Below, piece by piece: positions 6,867-15,218 of a stretch of DNA of 28,781 nt (the first letter of the stretch is position 1; every line of letters starts with the position of its first letter). Position numbers and translations under genes: made by a program. The stretch is from Sulfidibacterium sp964473895 (GTDB lineage: Bacteria > Bacteroidota > Bacteroidia > Bacteroidales > F082), in assembly GCA_964473895.1 (NCBI GenBank), contig CAYYRE010000018.1, positions 1-28,781 on the forward strand. The letters run 5' to 3'. The notes under the pieces are model-generated. The model ran no database searches. It was not told the DNA's origin and saw nothing but the letters and a program-made list of their open reading frames with translations.

Positions 6867-9743
6867 ATGAAAAAGTTTACAAAGTTTATTCTGTTTTTCC
6901 TGTTTCTTTTTTCCATCCCATTTGTTTTAACAGCCCAAACCGTGGATCCCAATGCAGTGGATGGAGAAATTTATTTTCAACTGAAACCGGGGGCTTCTTT
7001 TAAAGCACAGGGAATGAACGGCGTGGTATCTGTCGATGCTGTGGATGCTGTCAGGCCACTCAAAAAAGCCTATCGTATTACCGGTGTGAGAAGGCCTTTT
7101 TATAAAACTTCGGATGATAAACTGCAACGCACCTACTTGCTTCACTTTAAAGATATTCGTGGAGTGGATACGCTCCTTCGGCGCTTACGGCAAAACGATG
7201 AAGTGGTATATGCCGAAAAAGCCCCCCTGTTTCATATTTTTTATACGCCCAATGATCCCGAATTTAATGCTGCCACAAGTAAAAGGTGGTATTTAACCGT
7301 AATCAAGGCTCCATCGGCTTGGGATATCCAGCGGGGAAATGCCAAAATAAAGGTTGCTGTTTTGGACAATGGCATTGACATAAATCATCCGGATTTACGT
7401 ACAAAAATTGTGGATAAAATTGACCTGGCCAACGGGGATGCCAATCCGACACCTCCGGACAAGACGGAAGACTGGTCTCACGGAACCCATGTTTCCGGTC
7501 TTGTGGGAGCAGCTACTGATAATGGCATTGGTATCGCTTCCATCGGTTTCAATGTAAGTTTAATGGCCGTTAAAATTACCTATGATTCAACCAATGGAAA
7601 GTCTATGTATTTCGGTTATCAGGGAATTGTTTGGGCCGCGGATCATGGTGCTGATGTCATCAATATGTCCTGGGGAGGTCCGGGTTATTACCAAACCGGA
7701 CAAAATGTGGTAAACTATGCATACAACAAAGGTTGTGTCCTGTTGGCTGCTGCCGGTAACGATGGCAATACCGATCCTTCTTATCCTGCCGATTACGATC
7801 ATGTCATTGCTGTGGCTTCCACCAACGAGGATGATACCAAATCTTTCTTTTCACAATATGGTGATGCGGTGGATGTCTGTGCTCCAGGCGGACATAACAT
7901 TTTTGGGAACGCCGGCATATACAGTACGGTTTACTTGTCCAACCAGGATTATGGTTATATGCAGGGAACCTCCATGTCTACGCCGATAGCGTCCGGTTTG
8001 GCCGGATTGATGCTCTCGGAAGACTCTTTGCTGACACCGGAAAAATTGGAAGCCATCATGAAAGCCACCTGCGATAATATCGATGCAAAAAATCCGGATT
8101 ATGTGGGGAAGCTCGGTGCAGGACGTATCAATGCCTTTAAAGCATTGCAGGCTGTCAGGGACAGTATGGCGGGGCGTACTGTGGTGGCCGATTTTAAAGC
8201 CAGTTCCGTTTCGGTACCCGAAGGTGGCAGTGTGAGTTTTTCCGACTTGTCCAAAGGAAATCCTGTTTCCTGGAAATGGACTTTTGAAGGGGGACAGCCG
8301 GCACAATCTTCGGAACAAAACCCGGCAAATATCCGGTATGACCACGCGGGATCCTATAAGGTGTCTTTAACCGTTTCCAATAATAACCAGAGTAACACGG
8401 AAACCAAAACCCATTTTATTCTGGTCTATCCCCTTATTACGGGGGCTTGGCTGCCACAGGCTACCGGATTTTCCCAAAAAAGTGTGGGAATTAATTACAT
8501 CTCCATTGTTAATCCGGATGTGGTGTGGGCCAATGCCTACGATGGAAGCGGCAACGGGAAAAATCTGCTTGCATTTACCAAAACCGTTGATGGCGGTGAT
8601 ACCTGGAAACCCGGAAAGTATAACGGAGTACCCTCGGCATATAAAGTGTCCTGCCTAACGGCGGTCGATAGCCTTGAGGCATGGGTTGCCTTGTACAGTA
8701 CGGATGCTGCTGTGGGTAACGGTGGAATTTATGCTACCACCGATGGTGGCAAGTCATGGACACATCAGACATCAGCCGCTTTCGATAATAAAAATTCTTT
8801 TCCTGATATTGTTTATTTCTGGAATGACAAGGTAGGTGTCTGTATGGGAGATCCCGTCAACAACTATTTTGAGATTTATACAACCACCGATGGGGGAAAA
8901 AACTGGATTCCGGTTCCCACAGCCAATATTCCTCTTGCCCTTTTTTCGGGAGAATACGGCTATACCAACTTATATGCCGTTTCCGACAGCATCATTTGGT
9001 TTGGTACAAATAAAGGAAGGGTATTCAAATCAACCGACCGTGGATACCATTGGACGGTATCTTCCACAGGACTTTCGGATCTGTCAACCCTTGGTTTTCA
9101 TAATGACAGCATAGGGGTGGCTTCTTATACCAGTTATAACCAGGATGGCTCTATCTCCGGGTTTCAAATGGTAAAAAGCACGGATGGAGGGAAAACATGG
9201 AAAACCGTTTCCCCTTCCGGAATCTATTATAAATCGGATTTGGCCGTTGTTCCCCATGCTCCCGGTATGCTTGTCTCTACCGGAATCTCACAAAAGATGT
9301 CCATGAACGGCTCTTCTTATTCTCTCGACGAAGGAAATACATGGACACAACTTGACGATTCTATTCAATATACCTCCGTTAAATTTTATAACAGTGCTGT
9401 GGGGTGGGCCGGCGGTTTTAATGAAAGTGCCACCTTAAGAGGTATATGGAAATGGCTCGGTATTCCTACAGCCGTTAAAAAAATGGTTGTCGGGGAAAAT
9501 GAACTGAAAATTTACCCCAACCCTTCAACGGGTATCGTACACTTTTTTGTACCCAAAGCCAAGAAAAATTTTGAGCTTTCCATTTTCGACATCAATGGAA
9601 AACGGGTCAGGCATGTTAAGGCCATGTTGATCAACAGTACACACTTATATACCCTTGATTTGGGTATGTTAAAAAAAGGACTCTATATTGCTGTTTTGCA
9701 GGAAGGTAAAAATGTATCCCAAAAGAAATTTATGATACGATGA
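6867..9743 (+). CDS. Secreted subtilisin-like (S8) protease with PKD, Asp-box repeats and T9SS sorting domain
   Basis: 958 residues. A signal peptide ends near LTAQ (residue 24), then a propeptide-like region to about 130. The S8 domain (about 140-430) has the complete triad Asp167 (VAVLDNG), His205 (SHGTHVSG) and Ser369 (GTSMSTPIASG), with oxyanion-hole Asn298 (AAAGNDG). A PKD domain follows at about 440-520. Six Asp-box (BNR-like) motifs of type DGGKxW start at about residues 575, 626, 675, 724, 773 and 821, a period near 49 residues, suggesting a beta-propeller. Residues about 881-958 (KIYPNPSTG ... KKGLYIAVLQEG ... KKFMIR) form a type A T9SS C-terminal sorting domain, so the enzyme is probably secreted or attached to the cell surface. 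It sits alone between SusCD operons and probably degrades extracellular protein. Start chosen for its good signal peptide. Confidence 0.95.
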   Translation: MKKFTKFILFFLFLFSIPFVLTAQTVDPNAVDGEIYFQLKPGASFKAQGMNGVVSVDAVDAVRPLKKAYRITGVRRPFYKTSDDKLQRTYLLHFKDIRGVDTLLRRLRQNDEVVYAEKAPLFHIFYTPNDPEFNAATSKRWYLTVIKAPSAWDIQRGNAKIKVAVLDNGIDINHPDLRTKIVDKIDLANGDANPTPPDKTEDWSHGTHVSGLVGAATDNGIGIASIGFNVSLMAVKITYDSTNGKSMYFGYQGIVWAADHGADVINMSWGGPGYYQTGQNVVNYAYNKGCVLLAAAGNDGNTDPSYPADYDHVIAVASTNEDDTKSFFSQYGDAVDVCAPGGHNIFGNAGIYSTVYLSNQDYGYMQGTSMSTPIASGLAGLMLSEDSLLTPEKLEAIMKATCDNIDAKNPDYVGKLGAGRINAFKALQAVRDSMAGRTVVADFKASSVSVPEGGSVSFSDLSKGNPVSWKWTFEGGQPAQSSEQNPANIRYDHAGSYKVSLTVSNNNQSNTETKTHFILVYPLITGAWLPQATGFSQKSVGINYISIVNPDVVWANAYDGSGNGKNLLAFTKTVDGGDTWKPGKYNGVPSAYKVSCLTAVDSLEAWVALYSTDAAVGNGGIYATTDGGKSWTHQTSAAFDNKNSFPDIVYFWNDKVGVCMGDPVNNYFEIYTTTDGGKNWIPVPTANIPLALFSGEYGYTNLYAVSDSIIWFGTNKGRVFKSTDRGYHWTVSSTGLSDLSTLGFHNDSIGVASYTSYNQDGSISGFQMVKSTDGGKTWKTVSPSGIYYKSDLAVVPHAPGMLVSTGISQKMSMNGSSYSLDEGNTWTQLDDSIQYTSVKFYNSAVGWAGGFNESATLRGIWKWLGIPTAVKKMVVGENELKIYPNPSTGIVHFFVPKAKKNFELSIFDINGKRVRHVKAMLINSTHLYTLDLGMLKKGLYIAVLQEGKNVSQKKFMIR

Positions 9744-10145
9744 CAAATACCTGCTGTTGCTTCTGCTGAAGCTGATGTGTAACCTATGGCCGTGCCGTCT
9801 TGGTGTTGGGTCGCTTGTCCTATTAACGAATGGGCCCTGAATAAATCAACGGATGTTAGGGTAACACAAATTGACACTTTTACAAGTGCTTGTTGCATAG
9901 TAATGTGATAACCGGCTTTTTCTTTGAATTTTTTCTTTTCCGGTGAAAGGAGTGAGGGATAATGGGTAAACATAAAAGGGTATTTTTGATTCTAAATAAC
10001 TCTAATACAACTATTTGTCTATTTGTGTTAAATAAATTTTAAAATAGTTAATAATTGTTAAACTTTTCTTTTATATATTTGGGTGATAATTGCGAAAGGA
10101 AATATGCATTTTCAAAAAAAGATTCATTAACCAAAATTTATCATT
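9744..10145 (+). other. Intergenic region between protease and SusC2, with a GC-richer island
   Basis: About 9744-9900 has noticeably higher GC than the other spacers here and reads open on the minus strand (an ATG at 9898 runs through into the antisense of the protease 3' end, stop at 9683). The remainder to 10145 is AT-rich leader DNA with an exact -7 box at 10074-10081. I see no strong terminator after the protease. The minus-strand frame is not listed as a gene because I recognise no family and its last part is antisense to coding sequence. Confidence 0.5.
10074..10081 (+). promoter_or_regulatory. -7 box of the SusC2 promoter
   Basis: TATATTTG matches TAnnTTTG exactly, 64 bases before the SusC2 ATG, in a very AT-rich stretch. 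The only upstream TTG (10055-10057) is 16 bases away, shorter than the usual 19-21, so only the -7 element is convincing. Confidence 0.5.
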
Positions 10146-13100
10146 ATGAGAAAAATTACTTTTATGTTAGCGTTCTTGTTGTTGGCAGGGCTTAATGTTG
10201 CCTGGGCACAAACAAGAACCGTTCATGGTAAAGTTACCAGCTCTGAGGATGGCTCACCCATTCCCGGAGTGACCGTACAGGTTAAGGGGACCACGGTGGG
10301 GACTACCACCGACCTCGATGGTAAATATACCCTGGAGTTTAAAACAGGTTATAAAACGCTTGTTTTTTCTTACGTGGGTATGAAAACCAAAGAAGTTACC
10401 CTCGGAAACCAAAACGAAATTGATGTGGTTATGCAGCCGGATGTGATGCAGATCGATCAGGTGGTGGTAACCGCTATTGGTATTACGAGGGAGAAAAAAG
10501 CGCTGGGATACAATGTGCAGGATGTAACGGCCAAAGATATTGCCAAAAGTGGTAATACGGATGTAATCAATGCTTTGCAGGGACGTGTTTCCGGGGTTAC
10601 CATTACCCAGGCCAGCGGTGCTGCCGGTGGTGCATCCTACATTACTATTCGTGGCGCTACTTCTATTATCGGCAATAACCAACCGCTTTTTGTTGTGGAT
10701 GGTGTGCCGATTGATAACTCGGGTGGTGCCGGTGGCGTAGCCGGCGTGGCTACCTCCAACCGTGCACAGGATATTAACCCCGACGATATAGCCAGTGTCA
10801 GTGTGCTGAAAGGCGGGGCTGCTACGGCGCTATACGGGATCCGCGGTGCAAACGGCGTGATTGTGATTACCACCAAAAGCGGTAAATCGACCCAAGGCAA
10901 CAAAATCAATGTACATTTTAATTCTTCCACTGAAATCCAAAAAATCAGCCAGGTGCCTGCTTTGAACACCAAATATGCGCAAGGATGGGCCGGTAACTGG
11001 TATTCTGGATTCTTTGCCTCCTGGGGACCCAAAATCTCCGAATCGGGCTATAGCAAAGATCCGGCGGTATGGAGATATCCCGGTTTTGATGTGGATGGTG
11101 CCATTGTGCCTAAAGCACAGGCAGATCCCAGCTTAGGCCCTGTGAAAGTTTATGATCAGTTTGATTTTTTCCAAACAGGGGTTACCAATAACAACTATTT
11201 GAGTCTTTCCGGTGGAAATGACAAGTCTACTTTCTTTATTTCTGCTTCCGATTTGAGAGACAAAGGGGTTATTCCCAATAATAAGGTGCGCAGGAATACT
11301 TTTAAAGTTTCCGGTTCTACGGAGTTGAGCCCCCATTTTAAAATCTCGGGGAATGCTAACTATTTGATCGATAATGGTGAGCGTATCCAACAAGGTTCCA
11401 ATACCTCGGGTGTTATGCTGGGACTCATGCGTACACCGCCTACTTTTAACAATGCTGCCGGCTATGAATTTCCGGATGGCTCACAAAGGAACTATCGTCA
11501 CGGTGGCGGATATGATAACCCGTATTGGACAGCTAATAAGAACCTTTACAATGACAAGGTAAACCGTATTCTCGGAAACTTGCAAATGGACTATTTCGTG
11601 ACGGATTGGCTTCATATTATGTTCCGCCCGGGTGTTGACTATTATAACAGGTATGTGAAAAGCCATATTGCCATAGGTTCCAGAACCTATGCCGATGGCC
11701 GTGTAACGGTTTCCAGTTACAATCATTTTGACCTGAACTCCGACCTGATTGCTTATATGAATTGGAACCTGAGCGAAAAAACCAGTTTGTATGCCAATGT
11801 GGGCTGGAACCTGCAGCAACGTAAATCTAACTATGTGTGGGGACAAGCCAACGGCCTCTCCATTCCCGATTTTTATAACTTGAGCAACAGTCCCAACATT
11901 CAAACAGGAGAAAGTACCTTCGAAAAACGTTTAATGGGTGTCTTTTTTGATGTGGGTATCAGCTACAACAATATGTTGTATTTGAATGTTACCGGACGGA
12001 ATGACTGGTCAACCACCCTTCCTGAGGCAAATAATTCTTTCTTCTATCCTTCCGTTAACGGCAGCTTTATTCTTTCGGAGCTTCCTTTCCTGAAGGATAA
12101 TAAGGTTATTCCCTATTTGAAGATTTATTCTTCTTATGCGATTACAGCTAATGATGCAGCTGCTTACCGCACCTTGACTTATTATGGACAGGCCGGTATT
12201 TCCGATGGATGGGTTTCTCCTTCCGGGGTGAACTTCCCCATTACTACCAACGGGACCAGTTACAACGGATTTACTTATGGGAATACCATGGGAAGCAACG
12301 ATCTGAAACCGGAACGTACGCGTACCTTTGAAATCGGTACCAACATGAAATTTATCAACAACCGGTTGGGACTTGACTTTTCTTATTTCAATAACCTGAG
12401 TACCGATTTGTTGCTGCCTGTGGATATTGATCCTTCCACCGGATTTTACAGCATGTATAAAAACGCGGCTTCCATGTCGTCCAAAGGTTTTGAGTTTACT
12501 TTGTATGCCACACCGGTGAAGACCAAAAACTTCAGTTGGGACCTTCAGGTGAACTTCTCACGGATTAAAAACGTGGTGGAATCATTGGCACCCAATGTCA
12601 ATTCTATTTTCCTCGGTGGATTTACCGACCCGCAGGTGCGTGCCGTTGCCGGCGAAGAGTACGGTACCATTTATGGTTACGATTGGCAACGTGATGCCAA
12701 TGGCAATGTCCTCATTGATGATGCTACGGGTTATCCGGCAGGAGATTACACCATGCGTCCGCTTGGTAAAGTCAACCCTGACTGGACCATGGGTATCAGC
12801 AACTCATTCCATTTCTTCAATTTTACGGTTTATGCACTCATTGACATTCGTCAGGGAAACAAAATGTGGAACGGAACCCGCGGAGCACTTGATTTCTTTG
12901 GTGCTGCTGCCGAAACCATGAACCGTGATGATGATTATGTATTTAGTGGTATTAAAGCCCATTGGGATGGCGGTGTGCTTGTTCCCGATGCGGGGAATCC
13001 TGCCAATGATATTAAAGTGAAACTTGACCAAACTTGGCGTACTTCCGGTGAAGGAAGCGGGTTTACCGGTCCTACCGTTGATTATATCGAAGATGCCGGT

Positions 13101-13334
13101 TGGGTCCGTTTGAGAGAACTGACCATCTCCTACTCTTTCAACAAGCTGCTGAAAGGAACGTTCGTAAACAACCTGGAGCTCTACTTTACGGGAAGAAACC
13201 TGTGGTTGAGTACCCCTTATACGGGTATTGACCCGGAAACCAACCTGTTGGGAGCATCCAATGCACAAGGAATGGATTACTTTAATATGCCCGGAACAAA
13301 ATCGTATTTGTTCGGTGTACGCTGGTCATTCTAA
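10146..13334 (+). CDS. SusC/RagA-family TonB-dependent outer-membrane transporter (SusC2)
   Basis: 1062 residues. Signal peptide ends AWA at residue 21; carboxypeptidase-regulatory-like extension about 25-98; TonB box IDQVVVTAIG at 103-112; plug with NNQPLFVVDGVPID and LYGIRGANGVIVITTKSG; barrel ending in terminal Phe (FGVRWSF). Role as for SusC transporters: TonB-powered import of a ligand captured by its SusD partner, which begins 38 bases after this stop. From the TonB box through the plug it is clearly closer to SusC3 (shared GITREKKALGY / GISREKKSLGY type segment) than to SusC1. A promoter-like -7 box precedes it, so it is probably transcribed separately from the protease. Substrate unknown. 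Confidence 0.95.
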   Translation: MRKITFMLAFLLLAGLNVAWAQTRTVHGKVTSSEDGSPIPGVTVQVKGTTVGTTTDLDGKYTLEFKTGYKTLVFSYVGMKTKEVTLGNQNEIDVVMQPDVMQIDQVVVTAIGITREKKALGYNVQDVTAKDIAKSGNTDVINALQGRVSGVTITQASGAAGGASYITIRGATSIIGNNQPLFVVDGVPIDNSGGAGGVAGVATSNRAQDINPDDIASVSVLKGGAATALYGIRGANGVIVITTKSGKSTQGNKINVHFNSSTEIQKISQVPALNTKYAQGWAGNWYSGFFASWGPKISESGYSKDPAVWRYPGFDVDGAIVPKAQADPSLGPVKVYDQFDFFQTGVTNNNYLSLSGGNDKSTFFISASDLRDKGVIPNNKVRRNTFKVSGSTELSPHFKISGNANYLIDNGERIQQGSNTSGVMLGLMRTPPTFNNAAGYEFPDGSQRNYRHGGGYDNPYWTANKNLYNDKVNRILGNLQMDYFVTDWLHIMFRPGVDYYNRYVKSHIAIGSRTYADGRVTVSSYNHFDLNSDLIAYMNWNLSEKTSLYANVGWNLQQRKSNYVWGQANGLSIPDFYNLSNSPNIQTGESTFEKRLMGVFFDVGISYNNMLYLNVTGRNDWSTTLPEANNSFFYPSVNGSFILSELPFLKDNKVIPYLKIYSSYAITANDAAAYRTLTYYGQAGISDGWVSPSGVNFPITTNGTSYNGFTYGNTMGSNDLKPERTRTFEIGTNMKFINNRLGLDFSYFNNLSTDLLLPVDIDPSTGFYSMYKNAASMSSKGFEFTLYATPVKTKNFSWDLQVNFSRIKNVVESLAPNVNSIFLGGFTDPQVRAVAGEEYGTIYGYDWQRDANGNVLIDDATGYPAGDYTMRPLGKVNPDWTMGISNSFHFFNFTVYALIDIRQGNKMWNGTRGALDFFGAAAETMNRDDDYVFSGIKAHWDGGVLVPDAGNPANDIKVKLDQTWRTSGEGSGFTGPTVDYIEDAGWVRLRELTISYSFNKLLKGTFVNNLELYFTGRNLWLSTPYTGIDPETNLLGASNAQGMDYFNMPGTKSYLFGVRWSF

Positions 13335-13372
13335 TCGTTTTTATGCAATACAAACTCAAAAAGAAAAACATC

Positions 13373-14803
13373 ATGAGAAAAAATATTTTAATGAAAATCG
13401 GTTTGTTCATAATGATTGCACTGGCATTTACCTCGTGCAACAAATGGATAGACACGGGCATCAACGTAAATCCGGATGCACCTTCGGATGTGCCCATGAA
13501 CCTGATACTTCCCTCTGTGGAAGCCCGTTTTGCCTTTACGCTTGTACAAGGTAACGATGGCTTCAGGACACTTTCGTTATGGGATCAGCAGATGACCGGG
13601 ATTGCCCGTCAATCACAAGCCGAAGGAGCCTATTCCTTCCGTGCGGGCGATGCCAATAACAACTGGGGGGCCCTCTATGCCGGTTTCCTTATGGATGCCA
13701 AAAAATTGATGGAAAAAGCAGCCAAACCCGAAGCAAAATCCCCTTATTTTGAAGGGGCAGCCAAAGCCATTACAGCGGCAGCCCTCGGATATGCTTCCGA
13801 TTTGTGGGGTGATATACCTTATTCCGAAGCATTGCAGGGGAGTGCGAACCTTACCCCTAAATTTGATTCCCAGGAACAAATTTATCAGGACATCCAGAAT
13901 TTATTGGATGAAGCCATTGCCGATTTTTCTCAACCGGCTTCAGCCAATGTTTTCCCCTTCGAAGGCGATATTATTTATAAAGGGGATGCCGGAAAATGGC
14001 TCCAGGCATGTTATGCCCTGAAAGCCCGGTATGCTTTGCATCTTTCCAAAAGAGATGCCAATGCCTATACCAAAGCGTTGGGTTATATTGCCAAAGCCTT
14101 TACCAGCAATGCCGGTAATATGTATTATTATTATAGTACAAGTAATGATAATGCCAATCCATTGTACCTCTTTATGTACGACAGGGGAGATGTCCGTGTG
14201 AGCAAATTGATTACCGATACGCTGACAAAATACAACGATCCCCGTTTGCCGCAATATGCTGCCCCCATACCGGCCGATATTACCATCGATGGAGTAACCT
14301 ACCCTGCCGGTTCTTATGTGGGGTCTCCCATTGACCAACCTGCCAATGGCGCTTCAGAACCCGGCCCGGGAATTGCCAGTATTGATACGCCAACCCCCAT
14401 CATTACCTATGCCGAATTGGCTTTTATGACGGCTGAGTGTAAGTACAAAACAGGAGATGAAGCAGGTGCCAAATTGGCCGCCGAGGCCGGACTGGCTGCT
14501 TCATTGAATGAATACGGCGTGTTTGATGCTGCTTGGTTTGCCGGAATGAAAGCACAAATCGATGCCAAATCGGGCGACGAATTGTTCCGCTTCATTATGT
14601 TGCAGAAATACCTTGCACTGATGTATAATTTTGAAGCTTATAACGATTGGAGAAGAACGGGGCAACCTGTGCTGACCCCCAATCCGTTGGCCGGCGGTAA
14701 GGAAATCCCGAGAAGATTTCCCTATCCTACGGATGCTGTGACCTATAATCCGAATACTCCGCAAAATGTAACCATTTGGGACCATATTTGGTGGGATAAA
14801 TAA
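13373..14803 (+). CDS. SusD-like surface lipoprotein (SusD2)
   Basis: 476 residues from the ATG at 13373, chosen because MRKNILMKIG starts a proper lipoprotein signal peptide with lipobox FTSC and lipid-accepting Cys22. An in-frame ATG at 13343 would add ten residues (MQYKLKKKNI). The motif WGDIPYSEALQ at about 145-155 is characteristic of the SusD-like branch often annotated as 'SusD and RagB outer membrane lipoprotein', distinct from SusD1. Its expected role is ligand capture and lid of the SusC2 channel. The gene is the last of the SusC2-SusD2 operon and is followed by a hairpin terminator. Confidence 0.92.
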   Translation: MRKNILMKIGLFIMIALAFTSCNKWIDTGINVNPDAPSDVPMNLILPSVEARFAFTLVQGNDGFRTLSLWDQQMTGIARQSQAEGAYSFRAGDANNNWGALYAGFLMDAKKLMEKAAKPEAKSPYFEGAAKAITAAALGYASDLWGDIPYSEALQGSANLTPKFDSQEQIYQDIQNLLDEAIADFSQPASANVFPFEGDIIYKGDAGKWLQACYALKARYALHLSKRDANAYTKALGYIAKAFTSNAGNMYYYYSTSNDNANPLYLFMYDRGDVRVSKLITDTLTKYNDPRLPQYAAPIPADITIDGVTYPAGSYVGSPIDQPANGASEPGPGIASIDTPTPIITYAELAFMTAECKYKTGDEAGAKLAAEAGLAASLNEYGVFDAAWFAGMKAQIDAKSGDELFRFIMLQKYLALMYNFEAYNDWRRTGQPVLTPNPLAGGKEIPRRFPYPTDAVTYNPNTPQNVTIWDHIWWDK

Positions 14804-14827
14804 GGTAAATGTTGAATGAAATAAAAC

Positions 14828-14866
14828 GAAAGGCTGTACGATATTCTTGTGCAGCCTTTCTCTTTG
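14828..14866 (+). terminator. Intrinsic terminator after SusC2-SusD2
   Basis: A 12-bp stem (GAAAGGCTGTAC, 14828-14839, with GTGCAGCCTTTC, 14849-14860, one T-G wobble) with a 9-nt loop lies 24 bases after the SusD2 stop. The following tract TCTTTG is only moderately T-rich. Confidence 0.75.
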
Positions 14867-15183
14867 CAAAGCAGTGTAACCGTTTTATCCACGAATACAA
14901 AGCCGGGTATATCGTCAAATCGGGAGGTAGTCTCCCCATATTCTAAGGGAAATCCGGGTTATCCGAAAAGAGAGAACATTAAAATACTGACGAAAATTTG
15001 GGCTTGATATGCCGGGAAACTATTTTTTTAACATTTGCATTTTCATGATAAAACGATCTAATATACTTTGAAACAGTAGAATAAGCGCTAATTTAGAAAC
15101 GTTAAAAAAAAATAACATTTTTTATGAATTTTGTGAGAATGTTCTAATTTTACGCTTTAAATTTTTAACAAAAAATTATCGTT
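14867..15183 (+). other. Upstream region of SusC3
   Basis: No gene seen. Contains a small hairpin (GGGAG/CTCCC, 14922-14936) without a T-run, a promoter-like pair TTTG (15067-15070) and TAATTTAG (15089-15096) separated by 18 bases, one base off the -7 consensus, and at 15163-15183 the leader segment shared with SusC1. Confidence 0.5.
15067..15096 (+). promoter_or_regulatory. Possible SusC3 promoter
   Basis: TTTG at 15067-15070 and TAATTTAG at 15089-15096 are spaced by 18 bases. The -7 box is one base off TAnnTTTG. The same TAATTTAG appears upstream of SusC1 (1954-1961), about the same distance from its ATG (about 87-94 nt). Confidence 0.35.
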
Positions 15184-15218
15184 ATGAGAAAAATTACAAT
15201 GATGCTTGCGTTCTTGTT
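15171..15218 (+). repeat. 48-nt direct repeat, copy 2 (SusC3 start region)
   Basis: Identical to 2035-2082 at the start of SusC1, covering the last 13 leader bases, the ATG and the first codons of the signal peptide. After this the two genes differ by mostly synonymous changes for several dozen codons. Confidence 0.95.

Noticed and set aside
9683..9973. 96-codon minus-strand frame overlapping the protease 3' end
   Set aside because: Not listed as a gene because its last 60 bases are antisense to the protease and no family is recognised; kept only as a composition finding.
12804..13268. Long antisense frames inside SusC genes (for example 154 codons here and 291 codons at 17545-18420)
   Set aside because: They are shadows of the SusC reading frames, without start context or protein-like features.
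14922..14936. GGGAG/CTCCC hairpin upstream of SusC3
   Set aside because: Only 5 bp, no T-run; the real terminator is at 14828-14866.
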